From NCBI GenBank assembly GCA_014529385.2, contig CM043953.1:76351872-76415871 (forward strand): a stretch of DNA of 64,000 nt, read 5' to 3'. The position numbers and the translations under genes were made by a program. Below, piece after piece: positions 53,734 to 62,550 of this stretch; position 1 is the stretch's first letter; every line of letters starts with the position of its first letter. Under the pieces are notes generated by a model. The model searched no databases and was not told where the DNA came from. It saw nothing but the letters and a program-made list of their open reading frames with translations. This stretch comes from Adiantum capillus-veneris (Eukaryota; Streptophyta; Polypodiopsida; Polypodiales; Pteridaceae).

Positions 53734-54204
53734 AGCCCTCCCATCTAGCTAGAGGCATTCATGCTTCTAGCCCTTCCTCTACATCTTTAGTTGTGGAGTT
53801 AGAGGGTTCTCCCTCTTCTGGAATGTCTAGCATGAATTCTGGATCAAACCTAAGAAAATACCTTTTCAGTCTCCAGCCATTGACCCTAGTCTTGTGAATT
53901 CTCCCATCTGCTTCCATTAGCTTGTAGCTGCCATTGTCATAACGTTTCTTGATGATGAATGGCCCCTCCCATCTGAGTTGAATTTCTTTTCCTTCCTGGT
54001 GTTGAATCTGTTGTGGTATCTAAGCACTAACATACCTTTTTCCAGTCCCTTTTCTTTAAGCCCTTAATTGAAAGTGAGCCGACGTCGTTCTGCCTGTGTT
54101 GCATAGTGATTGATGGATTCTTCCCTATCTAGTTGGAGCCTCTCTAGATCCAGGATATGGTTTCAGAGATTTACAATTGGACGTTGTATCTGGCTAGCCA
54201 AGAC
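53734..54204 (-). pseudogene. GypD-2 integrase C-terminal part
   Basis: Reverse complement of the GypD-1 tail (41760-42215): minus-strand pieces match GLKEKGL, RWEGPFIIKK-like and the FLRFDPEFMLDIPEEGE-like end, then the polypurine tract AGATGGGAGGGCTAA. Broken by stops. Confidence 0.65.
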
Positions 54205-54676
54205 TCATAAGCTGGTTATCTGCACCTCAATAGGTAGAATTGCCTCCTTCCCATAAACTAGATGGAAAGGGGTGAAACCTAGTGATGTTCGGAACGTCGT
54301 TCGGTAGGCCCAAAGAGTTGCCATAAGATGTTTATCCCAGTCTCCTGTGTGATTGTTCACCTGCTTTGTGATGATTTTACAAATCATTCCATTTACCTTC
54401 TCTACCAGACCATTGCATTGTGGATAGTATGGTGTGGAATGTCGGCATGTGATGCCTAACTTCTTCATCAGTTCTCCCACCAGATCGCCTCTGAAACCTG
54501 GTCCTCTATCTGATATTATCTCAAGAGGAGTGCCAAAACGGCAATAGATATGCTCAAAAATGAACTTTGTTACCTCTTGGACTGTAATGCGGGTGGTGGC
54601 TATTGCTTCTTCCCATCGAGTCATGTAGTCTACACCCACTATGATGTATAGTTTACCTAATTGGGCCCTTGGTAAA
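54205..54676 (-). pseudogene. GypD-2 integrase catalytic core, DDE intact
   Basis: Minus strand open: KLYIIVGVDYMTRWEEAIAT (first Asp), RFGTPLEIISDRGPGFRGDL (second Asp), STPYYPQCNGLVEKVNGMIC (Glu), then ATLWAYRTTFRTSLGFTPFH and LVYGKEAILPIEVQITSL. The three catalytic residues are all present. The N-terminal side is cut at 54676 by the LTR starting at 54677, so the open frame continues artificially into that LTR. It supplies the core that GypD-1 has lost. Confidence 0.85.
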
Positions 54677-55530
54677 TGTTTGGCGGACACAATGACGAAG
54701 TTGCGGTTTCCAAAGAAAGAGTCACATTTTTCAGGGAATCTACATTTTTGCGGAAATCTCATCCTTTGTAAAAGAGATTCTCTGAGCCGAGAACTTGTAA
54801 AAGAATTTATGATTAATTTTCTGGGAGAAAATGTATATAAGAGAGCCAGTTAGAAGTTTAGGAGCTTTTGGCCGGACAAGCCATTTGTAAAGACCTAAAC
54901 TATAAAGGTCAATTTTGTAAGTTTGAACATTATCTTCTTTATGAGAAACTGAGAAGACAACGTACGTTTGAGAGCTTCTTCTTGCTCCAACTTGTAATCT
55001 TTGCTAATGTGGCTACGGTAATTAATCCGAATTCAATTTCATTTATTGCATTGTGTTCCTCTTACTTTGCTCTTCTATTCAAGTGTAATCATTCAAGATT
55101 TGGCATAAGTGTTCAACTATGAGTTTGTGGCCTTAAATCGTTGTTTTGAGTGATTATATGCGTATTTTATGTTGTTTTGACCCTAGGAGAGGCTTCAGGG
55201 ACCCTAAAATGACCCTTTAGTATCATTTGTTTATTGTTTTTGCTGACTTTGGGACGAACGATTGTGATCTTTGTACCTCTCCAGAATGCTGTGACAGTGA
55301 TAGGATATGTTCTGATAGTCCCCTGTAGCTTCCCCTCAAGTTTCGTGCGATTCCAACATGATTTCCATGGTAAATGGGCGTGATGACTGTAGAGTTGTGT
55401 AGAAGGACATAGGCAGATTGCTTGGCTTTTGTGCGTATGATTTGCTTGCAGAGTTGGTAGTTGCATCTCATCGAGTTCACTTCATTAGGATTGACACCCT
55501 AGTGAGTTTCCATGCCTCATCATGGTCACT
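54677..55530 (+). mobile_element. LTR shared with GagC-1
   Basis: TGTTTGGCGGACACAATGACG onward matches 28909-29205. TATA box TGTATATAAG at about 54833. The right end is not defined because the other copy is truncated; it lies somewhere between 55130 and 55915. Confidence 0.6.
54834..54841 (+). promoter_or_regulatory. TATA box of the 54677 LTR
   Basis: TATATAAG in AATGTATATAAGAGAGCC, about 155 bp from the LTR start. Confidence 0.55.
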
Positions 55531-56144
55531 TCCCTTGTATTGATATTTTATGTTGATGCATGAGAGCTATGCTATGGATGTCTGTTGCTGCGACCCGCAA
55601 ACATTGGGACCGTTTCTAGGGAATGCACCTCAGGTGATGAGTGACCGAGTGCGCAGTTGACTTCCTTAAAAGAAGACCGATCCACAAATCCATTTTACAC
55701 CTCAGTTAGGCTGCTAGACAGGGGTTTAGAGCTTAGTGGAGTCTAGAGTCAGTGGAGCGACTAGATCCTCTCTTAGGAGATTTAGGGAGCTATGAGTGAG
55801 AGTGTTCAAAGTATTTTTGCTCTTCAATTTCTCTAATTCGATTGAGTATTGAAATCTCACCCGAAATCCGTCTTGTCTGCTTTGTTTGATTCATTTCTTT
55901 ATGTTCTTTCATTTCTGTACTTAGGAGTAGGATAAATAAATCACATTCCAGTCAGATTTGGGGCTAAAATTAGAGTCGAGAAGCCAGAAAACCATAACTT
56001 TGGCAAAAAAGGCCATAAGACTCTGAAATTTGGAGAACTTGACCAAACAGGGTTGATATTGATTCAAATCACAAAGTGATAGCACAAAATACTGGAAGAC
56101 ACTTGTCAAAGGGAGCAGACAAAATTTCATCAGATTTGGCCCAG

Positions 56145-56168
56145 GTACTACAATCGCGGTCGGTGTAC
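56145..56168. repeat. Leader palindrome, 54677 element copy 1
   Basis: GTACTACAATCGCGGTCGGTGTAC-type copy; core has two C-to-T/A-to-G changes that keep pairing partly. Confidence 0.8.
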
Positions 56169-56417
56169 CTCTGCGCCATAATTGGACAAGATTTGTTGTG
56201 TGCCTTCCGGATAGAATTCTAAACAAGTTTGTCTAAAGCAACCACACTCAAAAACATCAAAAATCAAGGAAATCAGGCCACTTGGGTAAAACTAGCCTGA
56301 CAGACCCAGAAAATATAAAATCTTGACTTTTGGTGATCCAAATGCAAAAAGACTTGGGGGATAGCTTTAAAACATCAGTGTCTACAAGCATGCCAAATTT
56401 GGTTGAATTTGGGCTCA

Positions 56418-56441
56418 GAACTACGATCGCGATCGGTGTAC
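56418..56441. repeat. Leader palindrome, 54677 element copy 2
   Basis: Core CTACGATCGCGATCGGTGTA identical to GagC-1, 273 bp after copy 1 as in GagC-1. Confidence 0.85.
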
Positions 56442-56860
56442 CTAAGTGCTAGATTTTGACCAGATTTCATTTGTGAGATCCTCAGGTGTATACAAACATA
56501 AAAGTCTAAAGAACCTAGAGCCAGAAACTTCAAAATACCTGTCAAACTATTTAAATACAGATCCAAGTCAAAAACTGCTAAACTTGCATGGAAATTGACT
56601 TTCAGTGGACCAAAACACATCAAAACCAGGAAGAAACCATACAGAGGGATAGCTTGTACACAAGACAACCCCAGATAGCTTTCAAATCCCAAAACAAACA
56701 CCAAAATCAAGTCAAACTGACACATTCAAGAAAACAGACACTTCCAACCAAGAACTGGTAACAGCTTGACTTTTAGGAGTCTGAATACAAAAGTATCAAG
56801 TGGGTAGCCTTAAAATAGCCTAGTGAACAAGCTGGTGAAGTTTCATCAAATTTGGGCTCA

Positions 56861-56884
56861 GAAGTACGATCAGGATCGGTGTAC
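56861..56884. repeat. Leader palindrome, 54677 element copy 3
   Basis: GTACGATCAGGATCGGTGTA: central CGC changed to AG, outer arms kept; 443 bp after copy 2. Confidence 0.75.
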
Positions 56885-57153
56885 CTTTGTGCCAGATCTG
56901 ACTCATTTTTGACCTGTTCATAGACCTAGACTATTTAAGATATCAGGAGTTGTCAAAACCCAAATTGGACATATTGTCAATAATCTGCAAGCAACATTGT
57001 GTTGAAGTCATTGTGAAGTTGTTGAATCTGCTGACAGTTGGAATGATACAGTGATCTCATAGCCATCAAGTGTATTCATTTGCAGAGACTGATCAAGTAA
57101 CATTCCATGCAATCGTGTGAGTTCGAAGATCACTCCATTTCCAGGTAAGAGGT

Positions 57154-57838
57154 TTGGATTCAGTCTGTAATTCCACTTTCTTCATGTTTTTGAGATTGGG
57201 AAAACAAATCAACAACCAACACCAAAATTTAGTGGATCAAGCAAGTGTTTTATCAACGGAGGAGACTGTAAACCAAAGTGTAGTACGACCGTTAGAACCG
57301 ATCCCTGAAGAAAGTATTTCCGATACTTCTTCAAAGAGATCCTACGAGTATTTCACGGAACACTTGGGACATTTAAACCTAAACAAAAGAGAAAACATGG
57401 CAGCACGACCATCAGACCCTTCGGTCACAATGAAGCTATTGTTCATCAAGTATCAATATGACAACAAGCAAGGTGCTAAGATCTACAAAGATGATAAGGA
57501 CCGCTACTGTGTGAAAATAGAAGATAGACCAAGTGAGTTACAGGACTTAGTGCCTGTGAGCTATAGCAGAGATAGGTACCTAGATGACGAAGGTATCATG
57601 TACTTGGTAGTCCTGAATCCTAACATTGTGGACAAGTGGGGATTAATGGGCTCGAAAGCCAAAGTAGATGACGAACCTGAGAGAAAGCACCAACAATGAG
57701 CTTCCCTAATGCAAGGTTAAGGCGAGAAAACGAAACTTTGAGAGTCAACACAGACAACATCTACGTGGGGTTATACAAATATAACAATGGAGAAGAAGAT
57801 CTCTATTATAGATGCAAGGAACCCTAAGTCGATGAGTT
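57154..57838 (+). pseudogene. GypA-like gag N-terminal domain
   Basis: Reads LLFIKYQYDNKQGAKIYKDD, DRYCVKIEDRPSELQD and YLVVLNPNIVDKWGL. This aligns with SFYKTNRHGAQVYLDPNEEY and YLQVKNPDVIDKWGLEVN of GypA but is clearly diverged, showing selection on the domain in the past. A frame change near 57690 continues with LRVNTDNIYVGLYKYNN, matching LSTDNPRIRVYCWEDRN. It is cut by the GypH LTR at 57844. The start codon is uncertain; the frame opens at a TTG and may begin after splicing. Confidence 0.65.
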
Positions 57839-58179
57839 GACGGTGTCGGGGGATATTTGTGCGAAAGGTGAGCCGGGAAGGCACCGGGCCTGTGGCTGTG
57901 AGAAGTGCGAGAAACAAGGTGTAGCAGATGCAATTATCGACAAAAGTATTCAAAACAAGCAGTGCGTCTAATTTCCAGTTAATCGACAGAATCCATGAAT
58001 AATCAATCTCTAATGGAAGCTTAAATGCTCTTACAAGGAAAAATATGGCTTAAACCAGGTGCTTAAACAAGAAATTGATGAAATTCTGCTTACTTTGCCT
58101 TCTGCACTTCGATTCAAGTGGTTCATAAGCTTTGAGCAGATTTCAAATGTCTAATGAGGCTTAGGGAGGTTCAAGATGG

Positions 58180-58496
58180 CTTAAGAGCGCTTATGACTCA
58201 GCTTAGAAGATTAGGCTTGGTTTAGGCGATAGAAACTCGATTAGGCTTAGCTTATGGTGATAGATTAGATTAAGAGAGGTTTAAAAAAATTAAGCTTGAG
58301 GGTTAACTCCGCTTTTGATAGCTTAAGAGCTTTGGATTATGGCTTATGAAGGGGTTTAAGCTTACGAGGATTAACCAAGTTGAAGATTTGGAGGAGAAGC
58401 TTAAGGAGTTTTAGAGCTCGAAGGCATGAGGAGCTTAAGACTTTTCTTAAGCGAGCTTAAGGGATGGAGCTTAAGAATATGTATTAAGAGCTTAAG
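58180..58496. repeat. CTTAAG/GAGCTTAAG motif cluster
   Basis: Eight CTTAAG sites between 58180 and 58496, five of them within 63 bp (58434-58496), among many near-copies such as GCTTAAA and GCTTAGG. It lies downstream of the LTR TATA box on the minus strand. Confidence 0.85.
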
Positions 58497-58576
58497 AGCT
58501 TTCAGCTTGAGGAGGGATCTTCCGAGCCCAAGGAGAGGAGAGAACTCACGATGATATCTTGAATAAGACGTTTCTT

Positions 58577-58588
58577 CCCTTTTTATAG
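58577..58588 (-). promoter_or_regulatory. TATA box of the GypH LTR
   Basis: Minus-strand CTATAAAAAGGG within the LTR, on the same strand as the integrase tail at 59811-60090. Confidence 0.6.
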
Positions 58589-59763
58589 TTGCATGGGACT
58601 CCCCTTTTGCTAAAAAAGGCGAGGCACCCATTAGCGATGTCGCTAATGGGTCCTCCCCCTTGTGACGTGGCAAGACCAAGTCGACCTGCACCGTTTGCGG
58701 CGGGACCGGTGCCGAAAAGATGCGCGACCTCCCTCTTGTCCTTTCCCGTTTCCGCGACAACCCCGTCCCAACGCCATAGCGCACGCGATGAGCGTTGGTT
58801 TCTCTCTGCGCAGCTCGCTGTCGCCTTTGCTACGCCATGGTCTTCTTTATTTTTCTTGCCTTTACACCCTTTGATAGTTAGGGTGGCCCTTGGCCATAGT
58901 TTAGTGGGCGGCCCGGTTTTATGTGCCCTTGGGCAACAATTGAGGAGGCCTTTGGGCGGGTCCCTTGGGCGGCCGACCTTCATAAGGGCGCCACATTAGG
59001 AAAACAACTTAACCAAGGCACCTTCAAGTCAAAATTCTTAATTCAATACACTCCATCATACGTCATTTTGGATGATGAGCTCATCAAGAGTTTTTTGTGC
59101 TTTCATAACGGCACCACATTTGGCATACATATCGGCTAAGGCATTGTCAAGCACAACATTTCATATACATTCCGGCCAAGGCAGTGTTCGCCTTTCCCCG
59201 CAATCATTGCATTCCAAAAAACGACATTTCGAACATGACATTTCTGTTCATGCACTTCGATCGAGCCGACCAGACTGGTACGGAACCGGCCCCCGGTAAA
59301 TCTTAAACAGTCAATAATTTGGCAACCGTAAACCCGATCTCCGGTCTGAAAAGACCGACATGCTCCACAAAGTGAGCACTTCAGCTTGATGCATTCATTT
59401 TATTTTTATCGCCTCAGCTGCTATTGCCCAATCCGGCACAGATCTACAATCGACTTGAACTTTAAACTGCCATAACTTCTTCATCGTAGCTCCAATCGAC
59501 GAGCCGTAAAGACAGGCCGGTAGAGCACATCGAGCACTGCATTTTTAGGGCAAAATACCCATCTGTGTTCACTTCAAGCATAAATTTTTTTAGCATCATT
59601 AAGGCATGTTTTGGCCCTTTCAGCCGCATTTGACATACATTCAGTATTGAACTCGACTTGCAGCTAGCCCTTAATCACTGTTCATTAAACATATAAGCTT
59701 CAAACAAACTTAATGTGAATTTTTCTAGCATCTTTCTTTGCATGGGAGCGGAGCTGCATGACA

Positions 59764-60101
59764 TTCACCCCCTCTGAACCTACACAGCCTCCGGTCTGTG
59801 CCAATTGCACTTAATCAACTTCATTAAAATCATCATCAGACATATCATCTGACGCATACATAACATGATCCTCTGGAGGCAGATCTGAATGAGAATCTTC
59901 AAGAACAATCTCGCCTTCTTGCTTCTTGAACAACTTGATCCTTTTTCCTGCAATAGGCACTTTAAGCATAATACCATCTAGTTCACACAATTGATATGCC
60001 GCATTATCAAAAACATGTTGCACCACATATGGTCCAAACCACCATTTCACCATTTTCCACATAGCAGAGTATTGGTTCTCCAAGCTACTGTCATAGACAA
60101 G
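59764..60101 (-). pseudogene. GypH integrase C-terminal (GPY/F) domain and polypurine tract
   Basis: Minus strand reads LVYDSSLENQYSAMWKMV, KWWFGPYVVQHVFDNAAYQL and CELDGIMLKVPIAGKRIKLF, the GPY/F module found after the gypsy integrase core, followed by an acidic tail ending DDDFNEVD at 59811. The 59764-59780 purine tract precedes the LTR. The upstream integrase is cut off at 60102 by a copia-type LTR. Confidence 0.8.
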
Positions 60102-60336
60102 TGTGAGTGCACGGATGCGGTGCATATGCGGAGAGTGCGAAGGGGAGAGAGAGAGAGAGAGTACACAGGATGTGGGTGGAGCTCCCAAATCTCACTGTGT
60201 GAGCATCATGTGAGAATGTAAGTGAGAGCTCCTTATTCTTTGTATGTATAAAGAATAAGGAGATAAATGTGGGCAGCCGGACACTGGCCGACAGACACGG
60301 GCAAAGCACGGTGAGGCACACCGCCTTTACCTAACA
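60102..60336 (-). mobile_element. Copia-type LTR, copy a (minus strand)
   Basis: On the minus strand starts TGTTAG at 60336 and ends TCACA at 60102, 235 bp, next to the GypH reading frame (left flank ACAAG). It contains an internal perfect hairpin (60229-60262). It forms the left arm of a long inverted repeat with copy b. Confidence 0.75.
60229..60262. repeat. Perfect 13-bp-arm hairpin in copia LTR
   Basis: CTCCTTATTCTTT, 8-base loop GTATGTAT, then the exact reverse complement. The same hairpin occurs in copy b; copy c has a changed outer arm. Confidence 0.9.
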
Positions 60337-60370
60337 TTCTCCCACTTATCGGCAGCCTTTAGTGGGAGAA

Positions 60371-60558
60371 TGTTAGGTAAAGGCGGTGTGCCTCATCGTG
60401 CTTTGCCCGTGTCTGTCGGCCAGTGTCCGGCTGCCCACATTTATCTCCTTATTCTTTATACATACAAAGAATAAGGAGCTCTCAGTCACATTCTCACATG
60501 ATTCCCACACAGTGAGATTTGGGAGCTCCACCCACATCCTGTGTACTCTCTCTCTCAT
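60371..60558 (+). mobile_element. Copia-type LTR, copy b (plus strand, truncated)
   Basis: Starts TGTTAGGTAAAGGCGG at 60371, preceded by AGTGGGAGAA, and stops at CTCTCTCTCAT (60558) where copy c ends. Its last ~45 bp are missing relative to copies a and c. Confidence 0.75.
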
Positions 60559-60800
60559 TGTGAGTGCGCGGATGTGGTGCGTGTGCGGAGAGTGAGAAGG
60601 AGAGAGAGGGAGACAGAGAGCAGGACACAGGATGTGGGTGGAGCTCCCAAATCTCACTGTATGAGTACCATATGAGAATGTGAGTGAGAGCTCCTTATTC
60701 TTTGTATGTATAAAGAATAAAGAAAAATAAATGTGGGCAACCGGACACTGGCCGACGGACACGGGCAAAGCACGGTGAGGCACACCGCCTTTACCTAACA
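60559..60800 (-). mobile_element. Copia-type LTR, copy c: 3' LTR of the minus-strand copia element
   Basis: Minus strand starts TGTTAG at 60800, preceded by AGTGGGATAA (polypurine-like) and the internal end of the element, and ends TCACA at 60559; 242 bp. It is a few percent different from copies a and b. Confidence 0.75.
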
Positions 60801-60884
60801 TTATCCCACTAAAGCCTGTGTGCCGATAAGTGGCGAGAAGACTAGCCTACAACTAGTATAACAAGAGGTGAGAGAAGACGGCTC

Positions 60885-61462
60885 TCAACCTATGCCCACT
60901 GGCTCACTGTGTAACCGCTCTAGTGTAGATGCAACATGCATACCACTACAGCTAGAGCTACGATGACACTCCTGATGCAGGTATCGAGTGACAACCTGCA
61001 TGGCTCCACAATGCACAATGCCAGTGTCAGTCATCGCACGACTGACAACTCCCACTGCAAATGCACCAACCGCATAAGCAAGATCAGGTCTCAAGACCAA
61101 AAGGTCAGATATGAGAGACCTGAAAGCCGAAGAAACATGCACTATGTGTGCCAACCTATCCCTGTCAGCAACCTCAGTGCCATATGCATCCTCATCAGGA
61201 ACCAGCTGACTATGCATCACCATGTCAGCATCCTCTGGCAAAGGCATATCCGCTGAGAATGATTCAAAACCGAAAAATCAGCACCACTGCAATCACACAC
61301 AGCTGTCTGAAGGACACTGTCGCCCTCAAACGTATCAGATGCATCATAGAACAATGCATCGGTCTCTAGCTCAATCGATGTCATCTTAAGTGATGACTGG
61401 CAAAGCTGTGCATCCCCAGAGATACCACTGTCTGCGTGAACATCACCACAAGACAGATGCAC
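60885..61462 (-). pseudogene. Copia RT end and RNase H boundary remnant
   Basis: 61247-60885 reads DLLVLRPDLAYAVGAFAVGV and VSRAMTDTGIVHCGAMQVVT then RYLHQE, matching the copia pattern RPDIA.AV...SR.M..P...H..A.K.ILRYL at the RT/RNase H border. 61462-61217 upstream (GDAQLCQSSLKMTSIELETD) is open but not recognised. Confidence 0.7.
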
Positions 61463-61489
61463 AACCTGCTGTGTCTCACAAGAGCCTGC

Positions 61490-62290
61490 CTACTCTAATT
61501 GCCTAACCTCAGTAGGCACACACACAACTTTCTCACTGCTCTGCTGACAAAAAGGCAAGGTAGCATGCAACCCACTAGCAAAGGAAACCCGTCTCTGCTC
61601 TCTACATGGCTGCAACAATGTCACAAAGATAGTGCCATCGGTCACGTGACTAACATACATCGGATATGTGATATCAACACTAGCACCTTTAGCTAAAACA
61701 AGCTGTCCACGATGCAAACTAAAACCGTGCTCATCTAGCACAACATGGCATCCACTGTCTCTCAACTGACTCATGGAGACCAAACTCCGAGTCAAACTCG
61801 GCACATGGCGAACATGCCTCAGCACTAGCATTGCTCCACTCGGCAATGACATCCGAACATCTCCTGCACCAACAATGTCATGGACTGAACCATCAGTCAA
61901 GCGCACATGTCCAAAAAAACCGCTAGCATACGAGCAAAAGTACTCGCGTCTCGGCGAGACGTGAAATGAAGCATCAGCATCTAGCATCCACTGCGAAGGT
62001 AATGTGCCATAGCATGACATGAGAACCTCAGGAGTAAACATGGAAGCAAGAACGACCTCACTATCGTGTGTAGCCTCATACACAACATCTGCCTCCGATG
62101 TAGTCAAAGCTGAAGCATCCAACCTGTACTGACGTTTGCACTGTCGCATCCTGCGAAAACAACACCTCTGAATGTGTCCTGTGTGTCCACAATGCCAACA
62201 AGTGTGCAGCCTCCGTCTCTGAGACCTGCATCTCGCTCTAGGCTCATCTCTGGTTGTGAGGTGCCATATCTCTGACACAACAACTGCCAT
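61490..62290 (-). pseudogene. Copia zinc knuckle, protease and pre-integrase region
   Basis: Reads CWHCGHTGHIQRCC (CX2CX4HX4C), SQWMLDADASFHVSPRREYF and LRHVRHVPSLTRSLVSMSQL, then DGTIFVTLLQP. The protease active site DSGAS is DADAS, so it is inactive. The LRHVRHVP...LVS..QL block is the known start of the region before copia integrase. The frame is one base off the gag frame upstream. Confidence 0.85.
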
Positions 62291-62550
62291 AAATCTCTAG
62301 TTGTACGTGCATGCATAACTATGCAATAGACTGACCCTACTAGGCTCAACATAATCGTTGACCGCGCTAGTGCATCCAAGTCCTCCCACGCACTGTCAGA
62401 CATGGACTCTGGCCTCGCATCCTTGCCCTGCAGTGGCAATGCCTGGCCCAAACAAGTCAATGCATCAAGCATATGCGAGCTCCACCATGCGAAATATGAC
62501 CCATCAAATCTCGTAACAAAGAGCTCAAACTCTAACGTGCATACTGCCAT
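62104..62550 (-). pseudogene. Copia gag
   Basis: Starts MAVCTLEFELFVTRFDGSYF at 62550-62548 and reads SMSDSAWEDLDALARSTIML, ARTTRDLWQLLCQRYGTSQ. This pattern (L.G..Y..W......L, D...W...D..A...I...L, A...W..L...Y) is that of copia gag. Only about 20 residues remain between it and the zinc knuckle, where 80 or so are usual, so a deletion and a frameshift lie near 62210-62230. The frame upstream to 62607 is open but the ATG fits best. Confidence 0.75.

Larger units (their letters stand above)
55531..57153 (+). other. Leader with three palindromes
   Basis: Non-coding. At 55920 CTTAGGAGTAGGATAAATAA resembles the start of the GypA-2 leader (16650). Palindromes at 56145, 56418 and 56861 each follow a TTTGGGCTCAGAA-like or TTTGGCCCAG stretch and precede TGTACC-T-TG-GCC. 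CAG|GTAAGA, a 5' splice consensus, lies at 57145 just before gag. Confidence 0.7.
54677..57843 (+). mobile_element. GypA-like element: LTR, leader with palindromes, gag start
   Basis: LTR from 54677 shared with GagC-1, leader with three palindromes, and a gag N-terminal domain of GypA type. It sits in GypD-2 integrase on the left and is cut on the right by the minus-strand GypH LTR at 57844. Its continuation is not in the window. Confidence 0.65.
57844..59763 (-). mobile_element. GypH 3' LTR (minus strand, ~1.9 kb)
   Basis: On the minus strand starts TGTCATGCAGCTCCGC at 59763, directly after the purine-rich AGAGGGGGTGAA, and ends CAAATATCCCCCGACA at 57844. A minus-strand TATA box (CTATAAAAAGGG) lies at 58577-58588. 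The downstream third is full of CTTAAG motifs. The outer flank is GACGG (57839-57843); the other end of the element is not visible, so no duplication can be checked. Confidence 0.6.
60160..60558. repeat. Long inverted repeat (two LTRs head to head), ~14-bp central loop
   Basis: 60160-60350 and 60361-60558 are reverse complements with only a few mismatches. At the centre CCTAACATTCTCCCACT is followed by a short loop and AGTGGGAGAATGTTAGG. The centre contains the internal-end sequence (TTATCGGCAGCCTTT) that normally precedes the 3' LTR. Confidence 0.92.
60801..62550 (-). mobile_element. Internally deleted Ty1/copia element (minus strand)
   Basis: From right to left: gag start (62550), zinc knuckle, protease and pre-integrase region (62290-61490), a short link, then the RT end/RNase H region (61247-60885) and the 3' LTR (60800-60559). 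Integrase and the RT catalytic core are absent, so it is a deletion derivative that would depend on other copies. Confidence 0.75.

Noticed and set aside
58589-58999. Plus-strand 136-codon frame in the GypH LTR
   Set aside because: Overlaps other long frames in the GC-rich U3 on both strands; no domain is visible.
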